A stretch of 33,182 bases of DNA from Acidobacterium sp. (GCA_003131625.1 PKVY01000063.1:1-33182), one strand, 5' to 3'. Positions 21,881 to 31,246 are shown, counted from the stretch's first letter. Notes: generated from the sequence alone by a model not told the origin. Program-made: numbers and translations.

Positions 21881-22219
21881 CTATTCGCCCGGCTCCCGCT
21901 CGCGAAGCACAGCGGGAATATCGCGGCTGCCGTGCAGTATCGCGGCAATCTCAACCATCGTTTTGGTAACCCTGTAGACAACTTGATATTGGCCCACGCG
22001 CCAGAAGCGAAGGCGACGGGTTCCGGCAAGACCAGAGCTTGAACGCCCGGACTCCGGATACTTTTGAAGTTGATGGATTGCCTCCCAAAAACGATCGCCC
22101 ATGCGGTCGGCAGAATCGGGGCTGTCTGCAGCGATGTAATCCCAGATTGCCAACAGGTCGCTCTGCGCCGTCGGCGCGACAAACAATTCTTTCTTGCGGC
22201 GCGGCTCTTTGGATTTCAT
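21881..22219 (-). CDS. parE: ParE/RelE-superfamily toxin (112 aa)
   Basis: 112 residues. The RelE/ParE fold pattern is clear: 'PTAQSDLLAIWDYIAADSPDSAD' (two N-terminal helices), 'PESGRS' , then 'RRLRFWRVGQYQVVYRVT' and 'VEIAAILHGSRDIPAVL', the hallmark strand-loop 'H..RD'. ParE toxins inhibit gyrase, while RelE relatives cleave mRNA; the sequence with a ParD-type partner favours ParE. The N-terminus carries a basic extension (KSKEPRRKKE). It follows its antitoxin by 84 bp and has no obvious ribosome-binding site, consistent with low toxin translation. Confidence 0.88.
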   Translation of the reverse strand: MKSKEPRRKKELFVAPTAQSDLLAIWDYIAADSPDSADRMGDRFWEAIHQLQKYPESGRSSSGLAGTRRLRFWRVGQYQVVYRVTKTMVEIAAILHGSRDIPAVLREREPGE

Positions 22220-22303
22220 TTAGTTTTGCCGCGGGGGCTGTCAGCTGTTGTCGAATGAGTGTTCACCGAAACCAAATTCCGATGAACGATCTATAGCCCG
22301 GCA

Positions 22304-22579
22304 TCAAGCCGATTTCCGGCGCCGCTCTGTCGCATGGGCCCTCAGCCGCGTGAATACCTCTTCCGCTGGAATCCCTTCTCCGCGATCCAACTCCGCAATC
22401 CTGCGGTCCAACTCCGCCTGAAACGCCTTCAGCGCCTGCTCGCGTTCGCGCGTCCGCTCCTCTCGCTTCTCCAGCAGGCGCAAGGCTTCGCGAATCACTT
22501 CGCTGGCCGACGTGTATCGCCCGGTGTCGACCTTGTCCTGTACGAATTTCTCCAGTTCCGGCGTAAGCGAAACATTCAT
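22304..22579 (-). CDS. parD: ParD-type antitoxin (91 aa)
   Basis: 91 residues. The N-terminal 'MNVSLTPELEKFVQDKVDTG' plus 'RYTSASEVIREALRLLEKRE' is the ribbon-helix-helix domain of ParD antitoxins, which binds the operon's own operator. The charged C-terminal half ('AFQAELDRRIAELDRGEGIP') wraps the toxin. ATG 22579 has GGAGGG 5 nt upstream; the longer frame that extends upstream crosses the putative operator and is rejected. The antitoxin-first order and the inverted repeat at 22616-22642 suit autoregulation. Confidence 0.9.
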   Translation of the reverse strand: MNVSLTPELEKFVQDKVDTGRYTSASEVIREALRLLEKREERTREREQALKAFQAELDRRIAELDRGEGIPAEEVFTRLRAHATERRRKSA

Positions 22580-22615
22580 GACAGCCCTCCGCAGAGCTTG
22601 CCTCAAAGGCCAATA

Positions 22616-22642
22616 ATAACAGACTTTGTCATTTTCTGTTAT
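22616..22642 (-). promoter_or_regulatory. Putative parDE operator
   Basis: ATAACAGA (22616-22623) and TCTGTTAT (22635-22642) form a perfect 8-bp inverted repeat with an 11-bp spacer, 37 bp upstream of the parD ATG. A -10-like TATTAT overlaps its proximal edge on the minus strand. This fits binding by the ParD ribbon-helix-helix dimer. Confidence 0.6.
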
Positions 22643-22831
22643 CGGACGAAATCCCAGTTTTAGCCCTGCTACCGCTCCCCGCCGGGTCCCCATCTCCGAG
22701 GAAAATCCGCGCAAGCCGCACGTGCGGATTACGTTAATAACTCAGCGCCGCGAAAAACCCTGTCCCAACGTGGCTCAGCGGGCGTAAAGTGTTGCCGGGA
22801 TTCCCAAATCCCATTTGTCCTGGAGGCTGCT

Positions 22832-23332
22832 ATGTTGAAGCCTTTTCTGATTGTCTCGGTTCTGTCCCTCCTCGGCGTTCCAGCACTCCTGCAGGAGCAG
22901 GCTCCGCCAGCTCAAGCAACGCCCCCGGCCGCTGCTCCCACCCAGGCGGCGCCGACACCTCCTACCGGCGTGCAGAACCTGGCCGGCGTTCCTGCCGAGT
23001 ATGTCGGCAAGGTCAACCCCGTCAAGCCGACGGCCGAATCGCAGGCACGCGCAAAAAAACAGTATGGGTGGGATTGCGCCATGTGCCATGGCGACAGCGG
23101 CAACGGCAAGGGCGATGTTGCGACCGAACAGAAGCTGACCATCCGCGATTATCGCGACCCCTCGTCGCTCAAGGGACTCAGCGATGGCGAGATGTTCTAC
23201 ATCATCCAGCACGGCATGGGTCAGATGCCCTCCGAAGGCGACCGCGCCAAGCCGGATGAGATCTGGAACCTGGTGATTTATCTGCGCAGGATGGCCAGCG
23301 CCCAGGCGCCCGCCGCCGCGCCTTCCACTTAG
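22832..23332 (+). CDS. Exported c-type cytochrome (166 aa)
   Basis: 166 residues. Residues 1-20 are hydrophobic ('LKPFLIVSVLSLLGVPALL') and act as a signal peptide or anchor. A Pro/Ala/Gln-rich linker (22-45) leads to a class I cytochrome c domain with Cys82-x2-Cys85-His86 ('CAMCHGDSGNGKGD') and Met132 ('HGMGQMP') as the likely sixth haem ligand. 'PDEIWNLVIYLRRM' is the C-terminal helix. It should carry electrons in the periplasm; the partner is unknown. The ATG has GGAGG 5 nt upstream. It is convergent with tdk and stands alone as a transcription unit. Confidence 0.88.
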   Translation: MLKPFLIVSVLSLLGVPALLQEQAPPAQATPPAAAPTQAAPTPPTGVQNLAGVPAEYVGKVNPVKPTAESQARAKKQYGWDCAMCHGDSGNGKGDVATEQKLTIRDYRDPSSLKGLSDGEMFYIIQHGMGQMPSEGDRAKPDEIWNLVIYLRRMASAQAPAAAPST

Positions 23333-23353
23333 GCCGCCTGTCAGGCACCCTGT

Positions 23354-23380
23354 GCCGGCTCCTTATGGGTGGGAGCCGGC
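23354..23380. terminator. Hairpin between convergent cytochrome and tdk genes
   Basis: GCCGGCTCC (23354-23362) pairs with GGAGCCGGC (23372-23380), a perfect 9-bp GC-rich stem. It overlaps the tdk stop codon (23363-23365). No T-tract follows on either strand, so it may block readthrough or protect 3' ends rather than terminate alone. Confidence 0.5.
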
Positions 23381-23992
23381 GCTCACCGGCAGTTCCAGTT
23401 GCACCGTCGCATGCTCGTCCGCCCAGGGCCGGAAGCACGCGCGGCAGCGAGCCTCATAAACCCCCGCTGCTCCCACCAGCACCAGCTCCTGATTGCTGCC
23501 CAGCCGCTGCGTGTGGATCGCCGTGGCGCCGCACCGCATGCAGACCGCCGATAGCTTGGTCACCTCGTCGGCAATGGCCAGCAGGTCGGGAATCGGCGCG
23601 AAGGGCTCGCCCGTGAACGTCGTGTCCAGGCCCGCCAGAATCACCCGGCGCCCCAGCCGAACCAGCTCATTGGCGAGGCTGATCAGCGAAGCGTCGAAAA
23701 ATTGCGCTTCGTCAATGCCGGCCACCTCTACCTCGTCGATCGTCGGCATCAGAACGGCCTTCAGTTCTTCCACATTGGCCACGGTCACCGCATCCAGGGT
23801 CTGCGCGCTGTGCGAAGCAATCGCATTCCGGTGGTAGCGCATATCGAGGTCCGGCTTGAAGCAGGCCACCCGGCGTTTGGCGATCTGCGCCCGCTTCAGG
23901 CGGCGAATCAGCTCCTCGGACTTCCCCGAGAACATCGGCCCGGTGATGACCTCAATGCGTCCTGGATGAATGACTGGAGGATTCGTTGCCAT
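23363..23992 (-). CDS. tdk: Thymidine kinase
   Basis: 209 residues, a type II (TK1-like) thymidine kinase that phosphorylates thymidine for dTMP salvage. The P-loop is 'GPMFSGKS' (18-25), 'IDEAQFF' supplies catalytic Glu95, and the zinc-binding lasso region has Cys151-x2-Cys154 and Cys183-x2-Cys186. 'GLDTTFTGEPFAPIPDLLAIAD' is the conserved substrate region. Length is normal. ATG at 23992 has no neighbouring gene in the same operon; it is convergent with the cytochrome gene. Confidence 0.97.
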   Translation of the reverse strand: MATNPPVIHPGRIEVITGPMFSGKSEELIRRLKRAQIAKRRVACFKPDLDMRYHRNAIASHSAQTLDAVTVANVEELKAVLMPTIDEVEVAGIDEAQFFDASLISLANELVRLGRRVILAGLDTTFTGEPFAPIPDLLAIADEVTKLSAVCMRCGATAIHTQRLGSNQELVLVGAAGVYEARCRACFRPWADEHATVQLELPVSAGSHP

Positions 23993-24106
23993 GCTCGCCT
24001 GCTCGCTGTCTGCGAATGCTCCAGTCTATGCCCGTCCCGAACGCGGCCAATGTGGAAAGCAAGGGCGAAACTTCGCGCCTTCAGAAGGCTGAAGCTCCCG
24101 CGCCCG

Positions 24107-24493
24107 TCAGCGCATCAGGTGGACCGTCACTCCGATATTCAATTTCTTCCAGCTGCGGTCTGACGTCCACACCGGAGCCTTCAGTGCAATGGCCAAGGCC
24201 AGGCACGCGCGATCCCCCAGCGACAATCCCAGGGCCCGCGTCTGCAACACCAGCCTTGACGCTGTCCGCGCATGCTCCACCGTGAATGCTTCCGCGGATG
24301 GAAAGAAGAACTCCAGGTCGCGCCACACAGCGCCCGGATCGTCTCCTCCCTGAATCAGCTTCGTCGCGGCCTCAGTGACGTTGACGGTGCTCACGCTGGC
24401 CTCCGCGAGCAACTCGTCCGTCAGCTTCTCCGCCCCCGGCTCTTCGTTAAGGAATGCCAGAATCGCGGAAGCATCCAGCACGACCTTACTCAC
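24107..24493 (-). CDS. vapC: PIN-domain toxin, VapC type (128 aa)
   Basis: 128 residues. The four acidic PIN residues are in place: Asp7 ('VVLDASAIL'), Glu41 ('VNVTEAATK'), Asp94 ('LSLGDRACLALA') and Asp112 ('WTSDRSW'). They coordinate Mg2+/Mn2+ for RNA cleavage, often of tRNA or rRNA. The start at 24493 overlaps the antitoxin gene by 8 bp, so the pair is translationally coupled. The specific RNA target is unknown. Confidence 0.92.
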   Translation of the reverse strand: MSKVVLDASAILAFLNEEPGAEKLTDELLAEASVSTVNVTEAATKLIQGGDDPGAVWRDLEFFFPSAEAFTVEHARTASRLVLQTRALGLSLGDRACLALAIALKAPVWTSDRSWKKLNIGVTVHLMR

Positions 24494-24737
24494 GCCGAGC
24501 CGCCTCTCGCCTTTCGGCGATCAGCTCCTCTGACAAGCTTCTCCCCGGTCCAAAGACCTTCTTCAGCCGCCGCCGAACGTCGCGCAGGCGTTGCTCCATC
24601 GTTGCAACCCGCAGGCCGTTGTCCTCCAGTCGCACCTCGACAACGTCCCCCGGTTCAATGCCCAGAGCCTCCCGGAACTGCGCCGGAATCACCAGCCTGC
24701 CTTTTTCACTCACGCGCACACGAACCGTATGTTCCAT
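24486..24737 (-). CDS. vapB: AbrB/SpoVT-type antitoxin, VapB (83 aa)
   Basis: 83 residues. Residues ~5-48 form a swapped-hairpin AbrB DNA-binding domain ('VRVSEKGRLVIPAQFREALG' then IEPGDVVEVRLED). The C-terminal charged helix ('SLSEELIAERREAARRE') is the usual toxin-binding tail. It precedes the PIN toxin, as is normal, and its promoter overlaps repeated half-sites at 24749-24794, pointing to autoregulation. ATG 24737 is preceded by GGGGAG. Confidence 0.92.
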   Translation of the reverse strand: MEHTVRVRVSEKGRLVIPAQFREALGIEPGDVVEVRLEDNGLRVATMEQRLRDVRRRLKKVFGPGRSLSEELIAERREAARRE

Positions 24738-24748
24738 CTCGACTCCCC

Positions 24749-24794
24749 AGTGGCACCATTATAATCCAGTGCCACTACAGTTCCGCGTGCCACT
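24749..24794 (-). promoter_or_regulatory. vapBC promoter with three operator half-sites
   Basis: A consensus -10, TATAAT (24763-24758 on the minus strand), lies between AGTGGCA (24749-24755) and TGCCACT (24770-24776), a 7-bp inverted repeat with 14-bp spacer. A third half-site TGCCACT is at 24788-24794. The -35 is weak. A repressor bound here would cover the promoter. Confidence 0.7.
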
Positions 24795-24880
24795 GCTCTC
24801 AAACGAATTTCTGACAAAGAACCGGCACCCCAGGAGCGTTGCCGATTTCCTGGCAGTTTCCATTTGGGGCCTCTGTTTCC

Positions 24881-24909
24881 TTGACACTCCCCTGCCCGTA
24901 CGCGATTCT
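24881..24909 (+). promoter_or_regulatory. Promoter of the yajC-secD-secF operon
   Basis: TTGACA (24881-24886, perfect -35), a 17-bp spacer and GATTCT (24904-24909; three matches including the key second A and last T). Transcription would begin near 24916, giving a leader of about 180 nt before yajC. Not shown experimentally. Confidence 0.55.
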
Positions 24910-24917
24910 ATGAGTCA

Positions 24918-24964
24918 GGCTTTCCGCGCAGAGCGTGGCTGTGTGCGTGCTCCCGCGGAAAGCC
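24918..24964 (+). promoter_or_regulatory. Stable hairpin at the 5' end of the yajC leader
   Basis: GGCTTTCCGCG (24918-24928) and CGCGGAAAGCC (24954-24964) form a perfect 11-bp stem with a 25-nt loop, starting at the predicted transcription start. A 29-codon ORF without ribosome-binding site (24910-24999) runs across it. The remaining leader to 25095 holds only a small GACGG/CCGTC stem. No riboswitch class is recognised. Confidence 0.5.
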
Positions 24965-25095
24965 ATTTCCAGGTATCCAGGTCCTGGGCGCGGTCGTGAC
25001 GTCGAAACCACGCGCTCCTGTGGACCCTTCCGTGGAAATTGATCACGTTGTGCGCCGCAGACGGGCTATTTCCGTCCGGCCAGAAGGACTGCGCG

Positions 25096-25407
25096 TTGAC
25101 CTTCATCGCTTTTCTGGCGTTGCCTTTCGCCCTGCCTACCGGTATCGCGGGAATGCTGCCCTTCCTGCTCATCATTGTGGTCTTCTATTTCCTGCTCATC
25201 CGTCCCCAGCAGAAAAAACAGAAAACCTGGCAGCAGATGCTCGGCAGTCTCAAAACCGGGGATCGGGTCACGACCACCGGCGGCATTCGCGGCGTCATTA
25301 CTTCCATCAAAGACGACGCCATCCAGCTTCGCATTCCGCCCGACAACCTCCGCATCGAAGTGGTCAAGAGCGCCATCGCCTCCGTGACCCAGGACGAAGC
25401 AAAGTAG
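25096..25407 (+). CDS. yajC: Sec translocon accessory subunit YajC
   Basis: 103 residues. A single transmembrane helix (about residues 15-35, 'AGMLPFLLIIVVFYFLLIRP') is followed by 'RPQQKKQKTWQQML' and the small domain 'SLKTGDRVTTTGGIRGVI', the standard YajC pattern. It works with SecDF at the SecYEG channel. I chose TTG at 25096, which has AAGGA 7 nt upstream and gives a normal YajC N-terminus. An upstream TTG at 25039 would add 19 unrelated residues. secD starts 7 bp after its stop, so the two are cotranscribed. Confidence 0.92.
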   Translation: MTFIAFLALPFALPTGIAGMLPFLLIIVVFYFLLIRPQQKKQKTWQQMLGSLKTGDRVTTTGGIRGVITSIKDDAIQLRIPPDNLRIEVVKSAIASVTQDEAK

Positions 25408-25414
25408 AGACTCC

Positions 25415-27037
<1,623 letters not shown>

Positions 27038-27077
27038 GCAGTGCGACTTCGAGAGATTTTTCTATAGGCGGATTTTT

Positions 27078-28286
27078 GTGGAACTGTTTCATGATCCAAA
27101 AATCGACTGGCTGGGGAAGAAATGGTATTTCCTCGGCTTTTCCCTCATCTTCAGCGTTGCCGGCCTCCTTTCCATCCTGTTCTGGCATCATTTGCCGCTG
27201 GACGTCGACTTCCGCGGGGGCACCGTGGTTCGCGTCAAATTCGCCGCGCACCCCGACGCCGACCGCATTCGCGCCGCCATCGACAAAGCCGGGTTGAGGG
27301 ATGCACGCATTCAGCAACCCTATGGTCCCGCGGCGAACAACGAAGTACTGATCACCCTGTCTCTCAGCGAGACCAGCCAATCCGCGCTGGATCAGGGACG
27401 AGTCACCATCATCAGCGCGCTCACACAGAACTACTCCGGCGACGCTGCGCCGAACCAGGGCAAGCTCGATCTGGACAATGTCGGCGCTGTCGCCCTCACC
27501 TCCTGGCTTGAGCAGAACGACCCCGAGCACCTGGGCAACACCCCCGAAGCGGAGACTCGCTACCAGAACCAGGCCAGCGCCGTTCTGAACTATCGCGACG
27601 CCCAGCACAGTGGCATCATCGACTCCATGAACGACCTGCGTGGCGTTGTCGATCCCGCTATCCTCAACGCATTGGAACAAAACGCATGGCTCTCCGGCTT
27701 CCACTTCCAGGGCGGCGAAATCGTCGGCGCCCAGGTCGGCAAAGTCCTTCAGCACCAGGCCGAGCTTGCCACCCTCTACTCGCTCGGCGGAATGCTGGTC
27801 TATCTCTGGTTCCGCTTTGAGCTGATCTACGGTGTCGCCGCCGTCGTCGCCTGCTTCCACGACACCATCATCACCGTCGGCGCCTTCAGCCTGGCCAATC
27901 GTGAAATCTCCCTCACCGTCATCGCCGCCATCCTCACCCTGATCGGCTACTCGATGAACGACACCATCGTCGTCTTCGACCGCATCCGCGAGAATCTGCG
28001 CCTCAGCCGCCGTGAACCGCTGGCCGATCTGGTCAATCGCAGCATCAATCAAACCCTGAGCCGGACCGTGCTGACTTCCGGCCTCACCTTTCTCACCGTC
28101 CTCTCCCTCTTCCTCTTCGGCGGCGAGGTGCTGCGCGGCTTCTCCTTCGCCCTCGTCATCGGCATCCTGATCGGCACCTACTCCTCCATTGCCGTCGCCG
28201 CTCCCATGCTGGTGGCTTACCAGGACTGGCGTGCGCGGCGCGGCCGGACCGCTTCTCTCCCCGCTGCGAAGAAAGCCAGGGTATGA
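27078..28286 (+). CDS. secF: Protein translocase subunit SecF
   Basis: 402 residues. TM1 ('WYFLGFSLIFSVAGLLSILF') is followed by 'LPLDVDFRGGTVVRVKF', the SecF counterpart of the SecD signature. The periplasmic part is longer than usual (about residues 40-215, including 'GAVALTSWLEQNDPEHLG'). Five more helices follow with 'IGYSMNDTIVVFDRIRENL' and 'LSRTVLTSGLTFLTVLSLFLF'. The start is GTG 27078 with AGGCGGA 5 nt upstream; a longer in-frame extension overlaps secD and is rejected. The enlarged periplasmic domain may be a lineage feature. Confidence 0.96.
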   Translation: MELFHDPKIDWLGKKWYFLGFSLIFSVAGLLSILFWHHLPLDVDFRGGTVVRVKFAAHPDADRIRAAIDKAGLRDARIQQPYGPAANNEVLITLSLSETSQSALDQGRVTIISALTQNYSGDAAPNQGKLDLDNVGAVALTSWLEQNDPEHLGNTPEAETRYQNQASAVLNYRDAQHSGIIDSMNDLRGVVDPAILNALEQNAWLSGFHFQGGEIVGAQVGKVLQHQAELATLYSLGGMLVYLWFRFELIYGVAAVVACFHDTIITVGAFSLANREISLTVIAAILTLIGYSMNDTIVVFDRIRENLRLSRREPLADLVNRSINQTLSRTVLTSGLTFLTVLSLFLFGGEVLRGFSFALVIGILIGTYSSIAVAAPMLVAYQDWRARRGRTASLPAAKKARV

Positions 28287-28420
28287 TGCTGCCATCCCCC
28301 GTGGGCTCCGGAAACCTGCATCCTAATCGGCGCAGGGCTGCCCGCCGGAGCGGGACCGGCTGTATCCCGCCTCGGAACTGTGGTATAGAAGGGAACCGGC
28401 CCACTCTGTCGGAGGGATTC

Positions 28421-28528
28421 ATGCAAAACCCTGGCGGGTTCAATTCGCGCTTCGACCGCGTGCCGGTGTCAGATTTGCGGGAACAAATCGGGGCCCCTGC
28501 GGTGTCTATAAGAGGTGTCAACTACTGA
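28421..28528 (+). CDS. Possible small protein or leader ORF before tonB (35 aa)
   Basis: 35 codons from ATG 28421, with GGAGGG 4 nt upstream, one of the best ribosome-binding sites in the window. It ends 17 bp before the tonB ATG. The product is polar ('FNSRFDRVPVSDLREQIGAP') with no membrane segment or signal peptide. A -10-like TATAGA at 28384-28389 could start a transcript just ahead of it. It may be a true small protein, or a leader ORF coupling translation to tonB. Conservation has not been tested. Confidence 0.4.
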   Translation: MQNPGGFNSRFDRVPVSDLREQIGAPAVSIRGVNY

Positions 28529-28545
28529 AAGGTCCGAGGTCGGCC

Positions 28546-29274
28546 ATGGCAATGTTTGAGGACATCCTGCTGGAATCCGGGCACCAGATCAAGACGAAGA
28601 GCAGGTACTACACCATCGTTGGGTTGCTGCTGAATGGCTCGCTTCTTTCGGCGCTCATCTTGTATCCACTCATCTATCCTGAGGCGCTGCCCAAGGCGAT
28701 GATGGCGACCCTGCTGGTTGCCCCGCCGCCGCCCCCTCCTCCACCCCCGCCGCCCCCGCCGGAGGTTAAGGTCACCCGGGTTGTCTCCGAGATGCTGAAC
28801 AACCAGCTCACCGCGCCCACCAAGATTCCCCATGAGATCAAGATGGTCAGAGAAGAAGCCGCACCTCCTTCCACCGGTGTCGCCGGTATGGAAGGGATGG
28901 GTGGCTCCGGCGGCGGAGTCATGGGCGGCGTCCTGGGAGCCCTGGGCACCGGTCCGGCGCCTAAAATTCAGGCGGCCGCGCCCAAGAAGATCACCGTCTC
29001 CTCCGGCGTCATGCAGGGGAACCGCATCGGCGGCGAAATGCCCCAGTACCCCGCCATCGCCAAAGCCGCAAGAATTCAGGGAACCGTCGTGCTGCAGGCA
29101 ACGATTTCCAAGAATGGAACGATCGAAAACCTGCATGTCATCAACGGGCCCCCCATGCTCCAGGCGGCCGCCATGGAGGCGGTGCGCAGCTGGAGATATA
29201 AACCGTACCTCCTGAACGGTGAACCCGTGGAGGTCGAAACTCAGGTCAACGTAGTCTTCAGTCTTGGCAGCTGA
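28546..29274 (+). CDS. tonB: TonB-like energy transducer (242 aa)
   Basis: 242 residues. A cytoplasmic N-terminus of ~20 residues precedes one membrane helix (22-42, 'YTIVGLLLNGSLLSALILY'). A run of 13 prolines (about 60-72) then spans the periplasm. A Gly/Met-rich linker ('GMEGMGGSGGGVMGGVLG') leads to the TonB C-terminal domain ('QYPAIAKAARIQGTVVLQAT', 'AAMEAVRSWRYKPYLLNGEP'). It should pass energy from ExbB/ExbD to outer-membrane receptors. The ATG has GAGG 5 nt upstream. A hairpin follows before exbB, so the ratio of TonB to ExbB may be set post-transcriptionally. Confidence 0.92.
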   Translation: MAMFEDILLESGHQIKTKSRYYTIVGLLLNGSLLSALILYPLIYPEALPKAMMATLLVAPPPPPPPPPPPPPEVKVTRVVSEMLNNQLTAPTKIPHEIKMVREEAAPPSTGVAGMEGMGGSGGGVMGGVLGALGTGPAPKIQAAAPKKITVSSGVMQGNRIGGEMPQYPAIAKAARIQGTVVLQATISKNGTIENLHVINGPPMLQAAAMEAVRSWRYKPYLLNGEPVEVETQVNVVFSLGS

Positions 29275-29279
29275 TTCAG

Positions 29280-29316
29280 CCGCCCTGGCCGGCCCACTAC
29301 CGGTCAGGGCGGTTTC
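29280..29316 (+). terminator. Attenuator-like hairpin between tonB and exbB
   Basis: CCGCCCTGGCCGG (29280-29292) pairs with CCGGTCAGGGCGG (29300-29312) with one G-T wobble: a 13-bp stem, 7-nt loop, followed by TTTC and a later TTTT. The short T-tract suggests partial termination inside the operon. Confidence 0.55.
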
Positions 29317-29409
29317 GAATGCTTTTCCGGCCTTCCCGCCTCTGCGGGCGGGTATTCTGTTAGCGCTCTTCGGCACCCATCGCAGCAACGCCTCAGGAGG
29401 AAAGATTCA

Positions 29410-30156
29410 GTGATTCTCGCTCAAATCAACCATTTCTTCGTCAGCCCGGCGCCTCTCGGCTTCTTTCAGGAAGGCCAGACGGTCGGATTCAGCCCGATCG
29501 ACCTGTGGAACAACATGGGCTGGCTCGCCCGTGGCGTCGTGTTTGTGCTGTTCATCATGTCCATCTGGTCGCTCGCCGTCATGATCGACCGCTACCTCTA
29601 TTTCAACGCCGCTCGCAAGCAGTCCCGTGAGTTTGCGCCCCGCGTTGCCGGAGCCCTCAAGGAAGGCAAACTCGACGAAGCCGTCAAGGTTGCCGATCGC
29701 AACAAGAAGTCGCACCTCGCGGAAGTCGTCACCGCCGGCCTGCAGGAGTTCCGCAACTACGGCGGAGGCGGAGCCGTCAGCCAGGAGCAGATCGAGTCGT
29801 CCAAGCGTGCCCTCGAGCGCGCCGAAGCCATCGTTCACGCCAAGCTGAAGAGAGGACTCGGCTCCCTCGCCACCATTGGCTCAACCGCTCCCTTCGTCGG
29901 CCTCTTCGGAACCGTCGCCGGCATCCTCAAGGCCTTCCAGGAAATCGCCACCCAGAAGACCCCCGGTATTGGCGCGGTCGCCGGCGGTATTTCTGAAGCC
30001 CTGGTCACCACGGCGTTCGGCCTCTTTGTGGCCATCCCGGCGGTGTGGCTCTTTAACTACTTCACTAACCGCGTGGAGGCTTTCGACGTCGAGATGGACA
30101 ACTCCTCCAGCGAGCTGATCGATTACTTCATCAAACAGAGCAACATTCGCCGGTAA
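29410..30156 (+). CDS. exbB: ExbB/TolQ/MotA-family proton channel protein (248 aa)
   Basis: 248 residues with three membrane helices: about 38-60 ('LARGVVFVLFIMSIWSLAVM'), 150-175 ('LATIGSTAPFVGLFGTVAGI') and 195-218 ('EALVTTAFGLFVAIPAVWLF'). The 'GTVAGILKAF' and 'ALVTTAFGL.VAIPA' motifs are diagnostic of the ExbB/TolQ pentamer that houses ExbD. GTG 29410 has AGGAGGAAAG upstream. The TonB neighbour makes ExbB more likely than TolQ. The large cytoplasmic loop (70-145) is normal for the family. Confidence 0.93.
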   Translation: MILAQINHFFVSPAPLGFFQEGQTVGFSPIDLWNNMGWLARGVVFVLFIMSIWSLAVMIDRYLYFNAARKQSREFAPRVAGALKEGKLDEAVKVADRNKKSHLAEVVTAGLQEFRNYGGGGAVSQEQIESSKRALERAEAIVHAKLKRGLGSLATIGSTAPFVGLFGTVAGILKAFQEIATQKTPGIGAVAGGISEALVTTAFGLFVAIPAVWLFNYFTNRVEAFDVEMDNSSSELIDYFIKQSNIRR

Positions 30157-30232
30157 TCGACCAGTAGTGAGCGGGGTCCCCGGCCAGCCTGGGTTTGGCT
30201 CGACGGGGTGCAAGTGAGCGGGAATCTTTTGA

Positions 30233-30260
30233 GCCGGGAGCAGCCTCGGGCGCTCCCGGC
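30233..30260 (+). other. Hairpin between exbB and the first exbD
   Basis: GCCGGGAGC (30233-30241) pairs with GCTCCCGGC (30252-30260), a perfect 9-bp stem and 10-nt loop without a T-tract. It sits in a 152-bp gap and may stabilise the upstream message or tune exbD expression. Confidence 0.5.
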
Positions 30261-30308
30261 CCCTGATTGTCGCCGCTGCCCTAAGAAATCCGATCGGAGC
30301 GTACCGCA

Positions 30309-30767
<459 letters not shown>

Positions 30768-30811
30768 ATCCGCGACCCGCGGCAGAAGTGGAAGAAACGA
30801 GGAACTGAATT

Positions 30812-31246
30812 ATGTCCATGAGCGTAGGCGGAGCCGGCGCCCTCAATGCTGAGCCGAACGTAACTCCCCTCATCGACGTGCTGCTGGTGCTGCTGATCAT
30901 CTTCATGGTCATCGTGCCGGTGACGCCCCGTGGGCTCGATGCCCTGGTGCCGCAGCCCCCCAAGAATCCGAACCAGCAGCAGCCCAACGACCGCACCATC
31001 GTCGTCCAGGTCCAGGCAGGTGCTGGAGGCGTTCCCAACTACCTCATTAACGAGACGCCTGTGGCGAAGAATGAGCTCGAGAGCAAGCTGAACGAGATTT
31101 TCTCCACCCGCGCCGAGAAGGTGATGTTCGTTAAAGGCGATCCCAATCTGGATTTCCAGGCCGTCGCCTCTGTTATTGACTCGGGCCACGCCGTAGGAGT
31201 GGACCATATCGGGCTGATTACGCCGAAAATCGCGGCCGGCCAGTAG
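30812..31246 (+). CDS. exbD: ExbD/TolR-family protein 2 (144 aa)
   Basis: 144 residues. The helix at ~19-36 ('PLIDVLLVLLIIFMVIVP') holds the conserved Asp22. The periplasmic domain differs from the first copy ('GVPNYLINETPVAKNELESK', 'EKVMFVKGDPNLDFQAVASV') and carries a Gln/Asn/Pro-rich linker at 45-60. The ATG has GAGGA 8 nt upstream. Divergence of the two periplasmic parts, with near-identical membrane helices, suggests distinct contacts with TonB or peptidoglycan. Confidence 0.92.
   Translation: MSMSVGGAGALNAEPNVTPLIDVLLVLLIIFMVIVPVTPRGLDALVPQPPKNPNQQQPNDRTIVVQVQAGAGGVPNYLINETPVAKNELESKLNEIFSTRAEKVMFVKGDPNLDFQAVASVIDSGHAVGVDHIGLITPKIAAGQ

Noticed and set aside
24454-24999. 181-codon plus-strand frame across vapBC and the yajC leader
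   Set aside because: It is antisense to vapB/vapC, which have complete catalytic and DNA-binding motifs; only its last 29 codons lie in the leader and are treated there as a speculative leader ORF.
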